Of a DNA stretch of 64,000 nucleotides, positions 24,111 to 36,695 are shown piece by piece. Position 1 is the stretch's first letter; each line of letters starts with the position of its first letter. The notes under the pieces were generated by a model. The model had not been told where the DNA came from. It ran no database searches and was given only the letters and a program-made list of their open reading frames with translations. The position numbers and the translations under genes were made by a program. The stretch lies in assembly GCA_963978895.1 (NCBI GenBank), contig OZ022240.1:6361737-6425736 (forward strand). The letters are read 5' to 3'. The stretch is from Erpobdella octoculata (taxonomy: Eukaryota > Annelida > Clitellata > Hirudinida > Erpobdellidae).

Positions 24111-26254
24111 TGCAGCGTATTTTATAAAACAATAATTTTTTGCCGTGTTTTGAATTCGATTGTTCATTTTCCAAAAACTACGATTCTCTTTATCGGGTCT
24201 GAAAGTTTAAGCCGGATTGGGTCAATCGACGGGGGCCCTAAGCCATCAATCACTAGCCTTACAGACCTTATATTACCATAATCGATTTCTGTCTGAATAT
24301 TTTTTCATATTGACGATTCGAAATTCATCTAAACACCGAATCGCAAGAAAGACCAACAATCGAATTGTACAATTTTGTATTCAAGAAAACTTCAAATGTC
24401 TGACAAATCTAGAAAATGATGCTCGATTTTCGTGTGGATTAAAAAAAATGCTAAAAGATGCGTCAGCGATTCAATCCGCGAGAAATCCACGATTTTCAAA
24501 AATCGTTTAAATTTTATGACTTTTACAAAACCACCATCCATAGTAGGTATATCACAGGCGTGAAAAGGCACACACACATATGTGCACCACACATACTTAA
24601 ACTTCAATCCTGTCCGTGCATGAAAACACTTGTCAGCTGAAAGTTAAATAAAACAAAAAAAACATTGTACGTGTTTTGAATTAATTCACGCGTGCTTAAG
24701 GAAAACGCGTGCCTTTATGAAAGAGAATCAATTATCCTTTACATAATGAATATTCAATTAGTTACATCTGTACTACAATAACTCCATGTACATACATACA
24801 TACACACATAATTAGCGGCACTCAAATCTTTGAACAATTGTGGAACTATTTATATCAACACACACTCAAGAAGACAATGCTTATTAATCAACATTCCACA
24901 CAACGTTAAAAACCAGGAGAGAACTTAAGAATAACCTGTATGCAAATGATAGCTAATCATAAAATAACACCAATCATATATCTCCATGGAATGATACCAA
25001 CCATGGCTGATAAGACTCACTCCCTCGTAAAAGCGATCTCCCTCAACTTCAAACACCACATTCCAACATGAGAAGCGACACCAAACGATCAAAACAACAT
25101 CATCTGAACCCACACTGCAACTAACAGACTCATCAAATCCATCTTTCTTCGGCACAAAAAATCAAGAGTAACAGAATTGGTGGTGTACAACCAGCCTCCC
25201 AAACAGAGTAAACAATACAGACGTAAAACATTCAGTGATTACTTCACAAGCAGCATTCCTACATACATTAAAATCAACAAGCCACAAAACAAGAGATTTC
25301 ATACCTCAGAGAGAGGTGAAGAATTTTCTGAATGAGCAAATAGGGCAATGAGTATAACAAAGACAAATCAGCATAAATTATTACAATTAGTGATTTAGGT
25401 AAACAAATGGAAAACAGTTTATTGAACAAATATAATACATTCGTTGTCAACGATTAATCAGATCCATGTTCATGTGTAATCATTACTAAATTAAAAATAA
25501 TAATATAATCATTACTAAATTAAAAATAATCATTACTAAATTAAAAATAATAATATAATCATTACTAAATTAAAAATAATAATATAATCATTAGTAAATT
25601 AAAAAGAATAATTCATGATTTAATAAAACCCATAATAAAAAAATAAAAATACTAATAAACAAAAAACTATAAAATAATCAAGTCTTTAGAAATAGAAACA
25701 ACAGACAAATACTATACAAAATATATGCGGTACACGAGTAAACATGATGATGATAATGATGATGGAGAAGAAGAGAAGCTAATTATACAAGAGACATCAG
25801 AAATGAATTGAATGTGGCTGTCAGCTTTCTGTTTATAATTATATGCAGATTTTTTGAAAATAATATTTAATGACTTGAATAGTGACATTTGAAAGAAAAA
25901 ACTTTAACTTTTATCAAAATAACATTATCAGCATTGAAGGAAGCTTACACTGAGTGGCCAGGAATAAAACCTAACTGTATTTATATAGTGAAGGCTAGTT
26001 CATTGAAGCATGTGAGTCATCAAATATAAATCAATAAAAAGACTGTTTTAAGGTGAAATGAAAGATCAACAATCACATTTGCTTCGCCATCGATTGATTA
26101 AAATGATCAGGTAAGCAAAGGTGGCCAGCTCATCAGAACACACCTGAGACAGGTGAAATGCCTGGTCCACTACGTATTAAAATTCATAAAATATCGCAGT
26201 GTTTTTGCATTCAGGAATACAGAACATGTATCATTTGAATATTCATTAGCTGAA
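24111..26254. other. No gene recognised; ~27-bp tandem repeat at 25478-25610
   Basis: Several copies of CATTACTAAATTAAAAATAA spaced by ATAATATAAT occur at 25478-25610. Open frames in 24217-24640 and 24925-25155 have no recognisable domain and no splice or poly(A) context. Confidence 0.45.
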
Positions 26255-26370
26255 TTTATTCACTATTTATAAGTTTTTAACGAATTGTATAAAAAAATAT
26301 TTGAAACTGTAAAAACTAAAAAATAATAAAAAGTGACTGCAGAAATAAATATTAACTCTAAATTTCATCA

Positions 26371-28727
26371 TCAATAGTCACGCCTTTGATGAGATCTGAT
26401 AGAATTTGTGGGTATGAATTGTTCTTCGAGAGGAATAAACTGTGTGGGTATGAATTGTTCTTCGAGAGGAATAAACTGATGTGGCTGAAAATGGGAAAAA
26501 CCAGACCTCGGGACTCCCCGAAAACCTGCACTTCCACCCCTATATGTTACCGGGGGTCTCAATTTCCTCAACTCCCTATTGTTCTCCAGGTCTTCCAGTC
26601 GAGCATTGAGTGCCATTTTCTGTTGCATGGCCATTCTCAAGAGAGAATTCAGCGTTTTCTTTTCTTCTTCTGCCTTGACGATGGTCAGCTGTTGTTCATC
26701 CAGCTGAGTCGAATATTCATCGCATCTTTGAGCAAACGAGGCTCTCAGCGAGGCAAAAGTGGCTTTTTCTTCTTTTAAAGTTTGCACATCTGCCCTTAAC
26801 CTCTGAACTTCATTCATTACCAGCTGCTTGTCCTTCTCGAATCTCTGCTTCAAGCTGTTCAGAGCAGTCTCAGCTACGGATTTGTTTGACTTCAGTACGT
26901 TACGAAGTGTAGCGATTTGTTCTCGTTTCGTGGCCAGCATCGTTCGGAGTTTCGTGTTTTGTTCTCTCAACTCGACCATTCCTTCGGTCTGAGGTTCGTT
27001 GAGTTGCTTTTCCTTGTCCGCTTCGACTATCGTGTTCATGACGGTCGCCATGGCGGAGATCTGCATCGATACAAAATCGCAAACTTTCCTGCAGGCGATG
27101 TACGAAGCATCCTGAACCACGCAGTCTTCGACGTTTGATCTCGTTTTCTCAAACTCCAGAAGATTTTTGTTCGGCGCTTCGGAACGTACGGAGCACATCA
27201 TGACGTAGAGTTTGGACAGATCTTTCGATACGTGACGCAAAACATCACAGGTACTGTCAAGAACACTCTGAAGCTCTCTCACCATGTCTGATTTATCTTC
27301 AACTTCTGCTTCTAACCTTCTTATCACGATGTCGGTTTCGGCATTTTGAAGAGAGGATTCTGAAGACGACGACGATGATGATAACTGACTAATATGATTC
27401 TGTAGTTTTAAGACTTGTTTGATGGCACTTTCATAAGATGTAAAAGTTTTCACAAGATTTTTCAGGTCATCGGATTCGGCGACAAAGTTTGTATATGCTG
27501 AACTTAAAGAATTCAAACTGTTTTCAAGTTCCAGAACTTTTTCTGTTGACATTTTAACTTGTTCTTTTGAGCTATCGATTCTCAAATTTGCTTCTTCAAG
27601 TGATTTCTCCAACAGGTTCCTCTCCATTTCAAGCTTCTCGACTAGGTTTTCAAGTTTTTTCACTTCGCTCACGTGAATTTCCGAGAACAAATCTCCGATG
27701 AAACTCTGCTCGGGCTGAACTTCGGTTTTGATTTCTTTCGCATGGCTGGTAACAAAATCGGCTTCGATCTTTTTCAAAGTCGGGTTGTCATGCTCCTCCA
27801 TGTACATGTCGTCAAATTTAAAACTATTTTGATTCGAAGAAAAATTGTTGAGCCCGAGAGAAGCGATGGCTTGAAGCGCGTGAACCGACTCGGATGAAAT
27901 TCTCTGATCTAACTCTTTCTTCAAGTGAGATTTTTCTTCTCTTTCTCTCTGCAGATGCTCCAAAGCTTCGGCCAGATTTCTTTCACCGATTTTGTTCAGT
28001 TTCGCAAGCGCTTCAACTTCGTGGTTCAATTCCTCGACGGTCTCCGACAGACGGACGTGTTCGTACTTCATCGTCTCGAAATCGATTTGAGCTTGTTTCA
28101 GCTGCATGAGTTGCTTCTGCAAGATGACATTTTCTTCTTCTAGATCTGAATAATCAGAGACAAGCTGTGAATCTCTGATCTTTAATTCTCTCAGTTCATT
28201 TCTAAGAGAGGTTTTTGTAGCTTCGAGTTCTTCGATTTTTGAAGTTAACTCGATCAATCGGGCGTCTGCTTTTTCTTTCTCGCATTCTAGCTCCTGCATT
28301 GTGTGCTGTGTAACTTTAAGATCGGTACTAAGTCTGTTCATTGAACATCTAAGAATTTCCTCATCCTGAAGCAGTCCTTCCTCATGAGAAATGCCTAGTT
28401 CGTTTGCCTTTCTCAGATTTCCTTGATATTGAGACAAAGTCTGAAAATTAAAATGCCATTTTTATACTTTAATCAACACTGACAAATCAATTTAACTTTT
28501 TTAAAAATTGCAACAGATAGACAACTTACGTCCTTGGTAATCTTAAGCTCTTGTAAAGTTGTTTCATATATATTTTCAAGTTGCTCGCAATGAGTTTGTA
28601 AATTCTGTTTCTCTTCTAAAACGGCCAAACCATATTCGGCAGCTTTTTCGCGATCTCTCATGGCCCGATCGAGCTCATTCTGAAGATTATTTATCTCGTC
28701 TTTTAATTTGTCGACGGTTTCATCCAT
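26371..28727 (-). CDS. BicD: Bicaudal D homologue, dynein-dynactin cargo adaptor
   Basis: Two exons in phase 0: 28530-28727 (66 codons, donor GTAAGT) and 26371-28440 (acceptor TTTTCAG), giving 755 residues; family members are about 780-820. The first exon carries KAAEYGLAVLEEKQ, the CC1-box (AAxxG) segment that binds the dynein light intermediate chain. Next comes a long coiled coil with YSDLEEENVILQKQ, and a mid coil. The C-terminal cargo-binding coil is near residues 555-690 (ATLRNVLKSNKS, FASLRASFAQRCDEYSTQLD, KKTLNSLLRMAMQQK). It links cargo such as Rab6 vesicles or mRNPs to dynein on microtubules. A Pro/Phe-rich tail of about 64 residues follows, with QFIPLEEQFIPT repeated by a 36-bp duplication. 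A minus-strand AATAAA lies at 26255-26260. Almost the whole gene is one exon. Confidence 0.93.
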
Positions 28728-29453
28728 CGTGATTCAATCTACTTTAATACAGATCGAAAAATATAATAAAAGATTAAGCAGCCGACGAATGAAAAGGTTA
28801 AAAAAGTTAAAAGCGTTTAGTTTAATTTAAATTAAAATATTTGAAGTGTTAACAAGACTTGAAACGTTGAAACACCTCGCACAACAAAACAGGGACGAAA
28901 AAACAGGCGGGCAAACTAAATAAATAAAAACAATCGAAATAAAATTCTTGACTCTAGTTTAGACAGACGCTGTCGAACACTGGTCTCGCAGTCTAAAGGT
29001 GTGGTTGTTTTAAACGATGAATCAGATGAACATCGCTGGACCAGATGGCTCTGGCTCTCTTACCAACTTCAAAGGTGATCAATCGATGATCAAAAAGCTT
29101 ACTTCTCCAACCGGAGAATATGAGTAAGCTACCGTGTGGTAGTTACCTTGAGTTAAAATATATTAGAACAATTTTTTTTTCTTCAAAAAATTTCAATATT
29201 GGTTCTATCGGTTTTATTTTGTGAAACACATTGTGATTTTTATAATAATTTATTAAAATTGTAATAAAACAATGTTTTTACAGTTTATTTTTTTTTAAGT
29301 TTGATTAATTTAATGAGTCTTCCAGTTTAAAAACAAATCTATGCTATGTTCGATAATCTATGTTATGAAATTTATGAAAGTTCATCGTGTGGTCTATTAT
29401 CGGCTGGTATTTTTTTTATATATTACTGCCTGCCAGCTTCACTCCAGTAAAGT
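28728..29453. promoter_or_regulatory. Intergenic region between divergent BicD and LSM3 starts
   Basis: About 725 bp separate the two divergent start codons, so a shared bidirectional promoter is possible. No TATA box or repeat is obvious. A GC-richer block (28990-29150) lies between the genes. Confidence 0.35.
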
Positions 29454-32159
29454 ATGGAAGAAGAAGAACCTCAGGTATAAACTTATTGCTTTTATCATTA
29501 CAGATATATTTTTGAATTATTAATTGTGAATAATTGAAAAATTCAGCATTAGTCACTCGTTCTATCAGGCGAATTTACCAACTCCTCGGCAAACTTCAGT
29601 GTGTATTGTTTAGGTCTAGTATAGTATAGTAGGACTTAGGAGGTCAGGACCATATATATAGAATAGATATATCGGCCCGCCTGTTGTTTAGGAAGGCTTT
29701 TAGCGAGGCAGCCTAGTAGACCGGAGATCCAAAAACGAAGAACTGAGATTTACAACCGTATAGTAACTTAATCAAGTATTTTTTTAAAAGAAAAAAAAGA
29801 ATAAAAATAAATTTTTAACTTTATAAAAATTAACAAATTTTTTTTAATAAAAATTTCAGTTGACATTTAATTTTATTTGCGTAGTCTCGAGTTCGATGGT
29901 CTATTTATGTCTATTTAACGTCGCCTGTGTTATCGGTAAATTAGAATTGTATGTTTCTTATGTCGGATATCGCGTTAAATTAAAATAAAGCTCATATCAA
30001 CTACTTTTAGCTATAAGAAATCGACGTTTCTGTTTTTTACAAACCGGAGTTTAGTCTCCGCTGTCGTACCAAAAATAGATTAATACAAATAATGAATATT
30101 CATGGATCCAAAAGACTCTAAATCGTTTTTTCGGAGTCCATCTTGGCATCTCACTCAAAACCTGCTCATCTCCGATATATCTATTCTATATATATGGTCA
30201 GGACAGCTTACGGCTTACGTTTACATGAAAAAAGTTGTAAAATAATTATATATTCATAAAAAAGCATATGTAGTATGTAGTTGCTTTTCAACATTTAAAA
30301 GCAGCTGTTTGTTCATATGGAGAATTTATTCATTTTTATTCTTGTTCATGCAAAGAAAAGAGTTAGATAGATAGGTAGGCAATCTTTCATTTTAGAATGA
30401 GAAATCAGCAAAATTCTCATATAAGTTATAGATATGTTGTTTAACAAAGAAAAAAAAATTTATTGAAATAATTTCCTGCAAAATACTGTCCAACCCACTT
30501 ATCTAGACTTTTTCATGTCGACGTTTTTAAAGTGGAACCACGAATTTCATGTTTATATCTTTCTGCCAGATCTTCTTTCTATTATCTCGATCCTCTGTTG
30601 TTTCGATACTTTTTTTGTGAACCCCTATCTTGACGTTCGACATAACCGGGTTTTACTGTACTTTTTGATCATGACTTATTTCATTCGAGCAAGGAGTAAA
30701 ACGTTGAAATTAACATTTGAAGAATAATTAGTGAACATTTATTATAATTATAATTTTAAAATAAAAAAAAATGTTTTTAATGTTTATTTAGCATTGCTAC
30801 TAACATTTCTGAAAACCTTTATTGTTCACTGCTCAAAAATTAACTGGAAAATTAATTTAATTCAAACATCTGAAGCAATTTTGTTGTTGATCTTGAACAT
30901 GAAAAAGTTTTCACTGACATTTTGTCCCAGAAATGCTTTAGTTATTTTATTTACATTGATATACATTTCAAAGTTTGAGCACCATGACTATTAATATTTA
31001 TACGGTATTTAACTGTTGATTATGAATAATGTCTGTTTTATTATTTAAGTAACAAAATAAGAAAAGCAGGCCTATAAATATTGTAACAATAAATAACAGT
31101 AATTTGCACTTAAAAATTTAATAATGCTCAAATTTGTCTTACATAAAAAATATCTCATCTCGCTTTAAAAATTTTTCAGGCTGTTGCCAACGTTGTGGAG
31201 GAGCCTCTGGACCTCATTAGACTGAGTTTAGATGAGCGAATATATGTAAAGATGCGCAACGAAAGAGAGTTGCGAGGAAGGCTTCATGTGAGTTGAGTCA
31301 TGTTTTCTTCACAAAGGTTTCACAAAATAATCAAGAATGTAGTTAATTAAGCCTGTTGGCAAATGTCCACTGTAAACAATGCCTATGCATATATTGTAAT
31401 GTATACAATTCAAGTTATTTTACCAAGCTGAGTTGAAGTTCAGCAAATTGTAGGGTTGACTTTCCATACATATTTTTCTGCCGAAATCGTCCAATGATGA
31501 TGTGATATCTTTAGGCCACTTTAAGCTTTAGTCAAATGGGATATAATTCAGTTTTATAATTTTGTGGCATTAGCATCTAGCTGCAGAAATGAAAATAGTT
31601 TTCATCGATTTATGTGAAATTTGGTTTGATAAAAAATGAGTTGCAATAAATACGATTGAGTTAATTGAGGAATAAAACAGAGCAAATCAAATTGGTTATA
31701 ATTGTTTGCTTTTTAATTTTTAATTTTCTCGTTTTGCATTCCATAATTATTTGGTATACTAGGAAGGCCGAATAGGTATAGCGTCAGACTTGTATGCGAA
31801 AAGTTTATGGTACTACGACTGCCGCTTACTGTCTAGTAAGTAGCCTATGTTATTGTAAATCCGCTTTACGTTTTACATTTCAAGGCATATGATCAACATC
31901 TGAACATGATATTAGGAGAAGTAGAAGAAACGATAACTACAGTTGTCATCGATGAAGAAACCTACGAGGAGATCTATAAGGTGCACTTCATAATCTCTTT
32001 GAATAAACTCTTAATTTAACGAATTTCATCAGCAGATTAATCTTTTTTCACACGTGCTTTTAAAACCATTGACAGACTTCGAAGCGGAATATCCCGATGA
32101 TGTTTGTGAGGGGTGACGGAGTGATCCTCGTCTCGCCACCGATGAGAGCCACCGTGTGA
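29454..32159 (+). CDS. LSM3: U6 snRNA-associated Sm-like protein LSm3
   Basis: Four exons, all in phase 0: 29454-29474 (MEEEEPQ), 31180-31287, 31885-31980 and 32076-32159. They give 102 residues, the usual LSm3 length. The Sm fold is complete: Sm1 [40 protein letters not shown] and Sm2 [13 protein letters not shown]. Donors are GTATAA, GTGAGT and GTGCAC; acceptors are TTTTTCAG, ATTTCAAG and ATTGACAG. LSm3 is a subunit of the nuclear LSm2-8 ring, which binds the U6 snRNA 3' end for splicing, and of the cytoplasmic LSm1-7 ring for mRNA decay. Intron 1 (1.7 kb) contains a MITE; a tRNA-like sequence lies in intron 2. The first exon is inferred from splice phase and position and is the least certain. 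Confidence 0.93.
29648..30199. mobile_element. 552-bp MITE with perfect 28-bp terminal inverted repeats, in LSM3 intron 1
   Basis: The left end 29648-29675 (GACCATATATATAGAATAGA then TATATCGG) is exactly reverse-complementary to 30172-30199. AG dinucleotides flank both sides. The inside has no transposase frame. It is a non-autonomous DNA transposon of unassigned superfamily, lying wholly in intron 1 of LSM3. Confidence 0.8.
31768..31850 (+). repeat. tRNA-like SINE-type fragment in LSM3 intron 2
   Basis: GGCCGAATAGGTATAGCG resembles a polymerase III A box, followed by CAGACTTGTATGCGAAA and a degraded B-box-like TATGGTACTACGACTGCC. The anticodon arm is not foldable with confidence. It is interpreted as a tRNA-derived SINE relic rather than a tRNA gene. 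Confidence 0.3.
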
Positions 32160-32346
32160 TGACAACTTTTCCCTTTTCGAGTGTTTGGCTTAAACTCTGT
32201 AAATATAATTTCTTGCTGGTGAAAACATTGGACCGAGATTCACAGTTTTTTTATGATTATAATTTGTTTTGATTACTCAGTAAAAGTTTTCCATCTTTTT
32301 TTGTAACATAATATCTTAAGAATAATTTAATCAGCATGAAATAAGA

Positions 32347-35300
32347 CCAGGAGGAGAATGTTTGGCTTTAAGTCATGCACAAAAAAATTAACTGTACATC
32401 TGGTTGGTAGGCTGTTTGTTACATTGGTTGGTGAGTATAAGTTTTTCTGGATGGGTTCTGAGAAAGGAATTCATGGTGTGGGAATGCTGGCAGCAGATAG
32501 ATGGGTTGAGAAAGTGTTGGAGGTCAAGCGTGTGAGTGAGAGATTGTTATTGCTTCGTGTAATTGTGGGTAAGTCGGTGCTGAACTTGTTGTCTATATAT
32601 GCTCCGCAAATAGGTCGGCCGATGGAGGAGAAAGAGGAATTTCTTGCTATGATGGTTAAGGTTGTGTCTGATATAAATGTATGTTGATGAGAATTTGTTG
32701 ATCTATGGTGATTTTAACGGACATGTGGGAACTGGTATTGATGGATTTGAAGGTGTTCATGGGGGTTGTGGGTTTGGTAAGCGAAATCTGGAAGGTGGGA
32801 TGATATTAGAATTTGCTGATTCATTCAACCTTGCTGTCGCCAACACTTGGTTTAAAAAGGAGGATAATAAGTTGATAACATATGAGTCTGGTGGGTGTCG
32901 GACTGTTGTTGATTACATTTTAGTCAGAAAGTCTGAGAGAAAATTTATTAGGGACGTTAAGATTATCCGAAGTGAAGCATGTATCCCACAGCACAAATTG
33001 CTTATTTGTGTTATGGAGCTGAATGAGAGGGTGAAGAAATGTAATGTGAAATTTGTAGAAAGATGTAAGGTTTGGAAGCTGAAAGAGACAGAGACGGAAT
33101 GCATCTTCAAAGAAAGAGTGCAAGCTAAAGCTGCTGTGGTGATGAATGGTCTTGGTGATGTTGAGAAAGTCTGGAATGATTTGAAGCAGTGTTTGCTTGA
33201 GGAAGCAGTAGCCGTGTGTGGGGTTACAAAAGGTATAAGTAGGCATAAGGAAACATGGTGGTGGAATGAAGAGGTTGCAGCCCTTGTAAAAGAGAAACGT
33301 CGGCTATTTAACTTGTTGAAGTGCCAGCAACATGGGAAAAATCTAGCAACCAAGGAGAGCTACAACCAGACCAAACGCATGGCTAAGAAAGCTATCTTTA
33401 ATGCTAAGAAAGCTGTCCTTAAGAAATTTTGGGAAGATTTGGATAGGGAGGACAGCAAAGGAAATGTGTTTAGGGTAGCCAAGCAGCTAATGCGTAAAAA
33501 CCGGGATGTAGTGGGGGCCAACTGCGTGAAAGACCATGAAGGTAAGGTTGTGGCTGAGGATAGTAGGTTGTTGGAGGTATGGAGAGCGCATTATGATAGA
33601 ATTTCTAATGAGGAGTTCATTTGGGATGCAAATGGTCTAACTCATGTAAGTCCTGTTTGTGGACCTAGTGAAAAGTTAACTACTCTGGAAGTTAGTAATG
33701 CAATCCATAAGATGAAACGTAACAAGGCAGCAGGACCTTCAGGAGTGGTGGCAGACATGTTGAAAGCTGCTGGAGCTGTTGGTATAGTGTGGATGGCTGA
33801 ATGCAGTAGTGAAGGATGGTAAAACCCTTGTAGACTAGAATAAAAGCTGGATGGTGAATGTCTACAAGAGAAAAGGCGATGCATTAGAATGTGGCTCATA
33901 CAGGGGCATTAAACTATTAGAACATGCAATGAAAGTTTTAGAGAGTGTGATTGAAAAAAGAGTAAGGAAGATTGTGAAAATTGATGGTATGCAGTTTGGT
34001 TTCATGATGGGGAAAGGTACTACCGATGCTATTTTCATAGTTCGTCAGCTGCAGGAAAAGTATCTTGCCAAGAACAAAGATCTGTGGATGGCCTTTGTTG
34101 ATCTTGAAAAGGCATTTGATAGAGTACCTCGTGAGATAGTGTGGTGGGCTCTGAGATGTCTAGGTGTGGATGAATGGTTAGTTTCCGTGATAAGAACTAT
34201 GTATGATGATGCAGCGACAGTGGGAAGGAGAGTGATGCTTTCAGCGTTAAGGTTGGAGTGCATCAGGGTTCAGTTCTCAGCCCATTGTTGTTTATCATTG
34301 TTTTAGAGGCCTTATCACGGGAGCTCAGGGTAGGCTTGCCAATGGAACTGCTCAATGCTGATGATCTTGTTTTATTAGCTGAGACAGAAGATTCTCTCAT
34401 GGAAAAGTTAAGGATCTGGAAAATTGGCATAGAAGCGAAAGGCCTTAGAGTGAATGCGAGTAAGACAAAAATCATGAAGTGTCGGGCCGGAATGGGACAG
34501 GTGAAGAAGTCGGGTAAATGGCCATGCAGTGTATGCAGAAAAGGTGTTGGCTCCAATTCTATTTGTTGTGTGGATTGTAAGAGTTGGGTCTATAAAAGGT
34601 GCAGTGGCATTTTGGGTAGTTTAAAAGATCTTGTTGGCTTCCGTTGTAAGAGTTGTGTGGCTGGTGGTTCTGTTCAGGAAGAGTTGTTGGGTGAGGTTGA
34701 GGTTGAGCCAGGCGTAAAAGTAGAATGTGTGACCAAGTTCTGTTACCTAGGTGACACATTAGGTGCAGGAGGAGGTGTAGAAGAGGCGGTGAGAGCTAAA
34801 GTGCATTCTGCCTGGGCTAAATTCAAAGAGTTATCTCCTATCTTAACCACCCGTGGTGCATCCTTTCATGTGAAAGGAAAGGTGTATAGAGCATGTGTTC
34901 AAAAAGTCCTTGTTTATGGCACTGAAACATGATCTATGAAGGTGGAGAATCTAAGAAGTTTGGAAAGGGCAGAGCGTATGATGGTTAGATGGGTGTGTGG
35001 TGTTTCGTTGAATGATCGTACACGTAGTGTGGATTTGTATAGCCTTCTGAATGTTCCTCGTGTGGCTGATTTGGTGAGACGTGGAAGACTAAAGTGGTTT
35101 GGACATTTGGAGCGTAAAAGTGCAGATGATTGGGTTTCGGCAATTAGAGATGTGGATGTTGTAGGAGTGAAAAGTAAAGGTAGAAGTAGGAAGACTTGGT
35201 GAGAATGTGTGAAGAAAGACATGGATGAGCTCGGCCTGAAGCGGCAGTCTGCCCTGGATCGTGACTTGTGGAGGGGCCTGATATGGAAAAACGACCAACC

Positions 35301-35350
35301 CTAGCATAGCGTGGAATAGGGACGTTTCAAAAATAAATGATGATGATGAT
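32347..35350 (+). pseudogene. 5'-truncated, decayed RTE-like non-LTR retrotransposon with zinc-finger insert
   Basis: Successive frames (32358-32687, 32677-33822, 33851-34306, 34258-34932, 34936-35202 and on) together read as one endonuclease-RT protein broken by frameshifts and stops. Visible parts: LLSIYAPQIGRP and YGDFNGHVG (endonuclease, N-terminus missing), NKAAGPSGVVADMLK, YRGIKLLEHAMKVLE, FVDLEKAFDRVPRE, VHQGSVLSPLLF, and NADD where YADD is expected. After the RT comes a treble-clef-like cluster, CSVCRKGVG, CCVDCKSWVYKRC, FRCKSC, in which the usual His is Tyr. The C-terminus has RLKWFGHLERK and, past a stop, KDMDELGLKRQSALDRD. It ends in (GATGAT)n, an RTE-type tail. It inserted about 190 bp beyond the LSM3 stop. 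Inactive. Confidence 0.85.
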
Positions 35351-36010
35351 GATGATGTGTTTAGAAGACCCAGCAGATTGTAATCCATTGCAGAGTTTAG
35401 ATTTTTAAACTTCCATGAACATTTCATTATGCACAGTGACAATATTTTCTTTGTAAAGGACTTCAGGTGCGATGCGGGCGAGTCCGCTACAATAGTTGAA
35501 TACGATCTGCGAGTCGGGATGGATAGGAATCCGAGCACGGAAATCGCTATTTCTCAGAAACGGTAATAGCCAGCGACCTGAGATTTTACATTTACAGGGA
35601 GGTCAATGAGACCTACTTCCGGTGCCGACCGGAAGTCTGTGCGACTACACCCACTTCTACTTTTCGGCTATAAGCGCTTGCGCAGTCGACGTCGAATATC
35701 TCCCGAACCATGTGATCTTGAAAAACCAAACTTAAAAGGAACAAATGGGATCCATGAGCTCTAACTCAAATTTGAATCGCAGGGTCACGTGACTTCCGGT
35801 TCAGGGTTTATGAGCGCTCGAAAATGGGTACCCCGGATTCGGCACTATTTGTTACCCACGCTACAGTCAGGCGAAACGGAGCTGCACTTTACATGAGAAG
35901 ACGACCCCTGAATGGGACAATCTGATGGGGAAAGAATTTTCGAATTTGTATTCTGGATATGGATTTATAGGAGTTCAAAGATGGCGGTCTTTTTCAATTT
36001 TGGATAAGTA
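35351..36010. other. GC-richer unique-looking stretch, no gene recognised
   Basis: Higher GC than its surroundings with motifs such as ACTTCCGGTGCCGACCGGAA and ACGTGACTTCCGG. No long ORF. It may be a decayed DNA transposon interior or regulatory DNA; I cannot decide. Confidence 0.35.
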
Positions 36011-36075
36011 CAGTAGAAGTCCATTAATCCGGCATCCAACAGTCCGGAATTCTCGATAAACCGGCATCGCTCCGG
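36011..36075 (+). mobile_element. Possible pogo/Tigger-like terminus
   Basis: CAGTAGAAGTCCATTAATCC followed by GGCATCC and then CGATAAACCGGCATC resembles the terminal inverted repeats of pogo/Tigger-type MITEs. No matching right end was found nearby, so it is at best a one-ended relic. Confidence 0.3.
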
Positions 36076-36457
36076 AAAATTGTAAAAACTTTGGCCAGCT
36101 GCAAACCCTGCATCTGACCTAAATCTACAGACTGGCTGTTGTGGACTCAATATTTAATTGAAATATTTATTTATTATATATGTTTATAATTTTTAAGTCA
36201 TAAAAATAATTATCCGAGGTAGACTTTTTTGTACCGCGCTATAAATTAGGCGGACATCATTTTGAAACTAAAATAATTTAATCAAAATAAAGATTAAATC
36301 ATATGAAAATTGATTGAATATCAATATTCTAAATGGTAAAAATAAGTGGTGAAAAATTTAGAGCTCTAGTTATTCTAGAAGTTTGTTGAAAATCGATTGA
36401 AAATTCATGCGATTGCGGCGCCATCTTACAGTGTGACAGAATCAGTGAGTGAAGAGT

Positions 36458-36690
<233 letters not shown>

Positions 36691-36695
36691 GTGTG

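Noticed and set aside
24780..25340. Possible LINE C-terminal remnant
   Set aside because: A loose resemblance in one frame with many stops; no RT motif or tail found.
26386..28143. Plus-strand ORFs opposite BicD
   Set aside because: Antisense shadows of the conserved BicD coding exon.
34258..34932. Host gene with PHD-like zinc cluster
   Set aside because: The Cys cluster lies between RT motifs and the RTE C-terminal segment, so it belongs to the retrotransposon.
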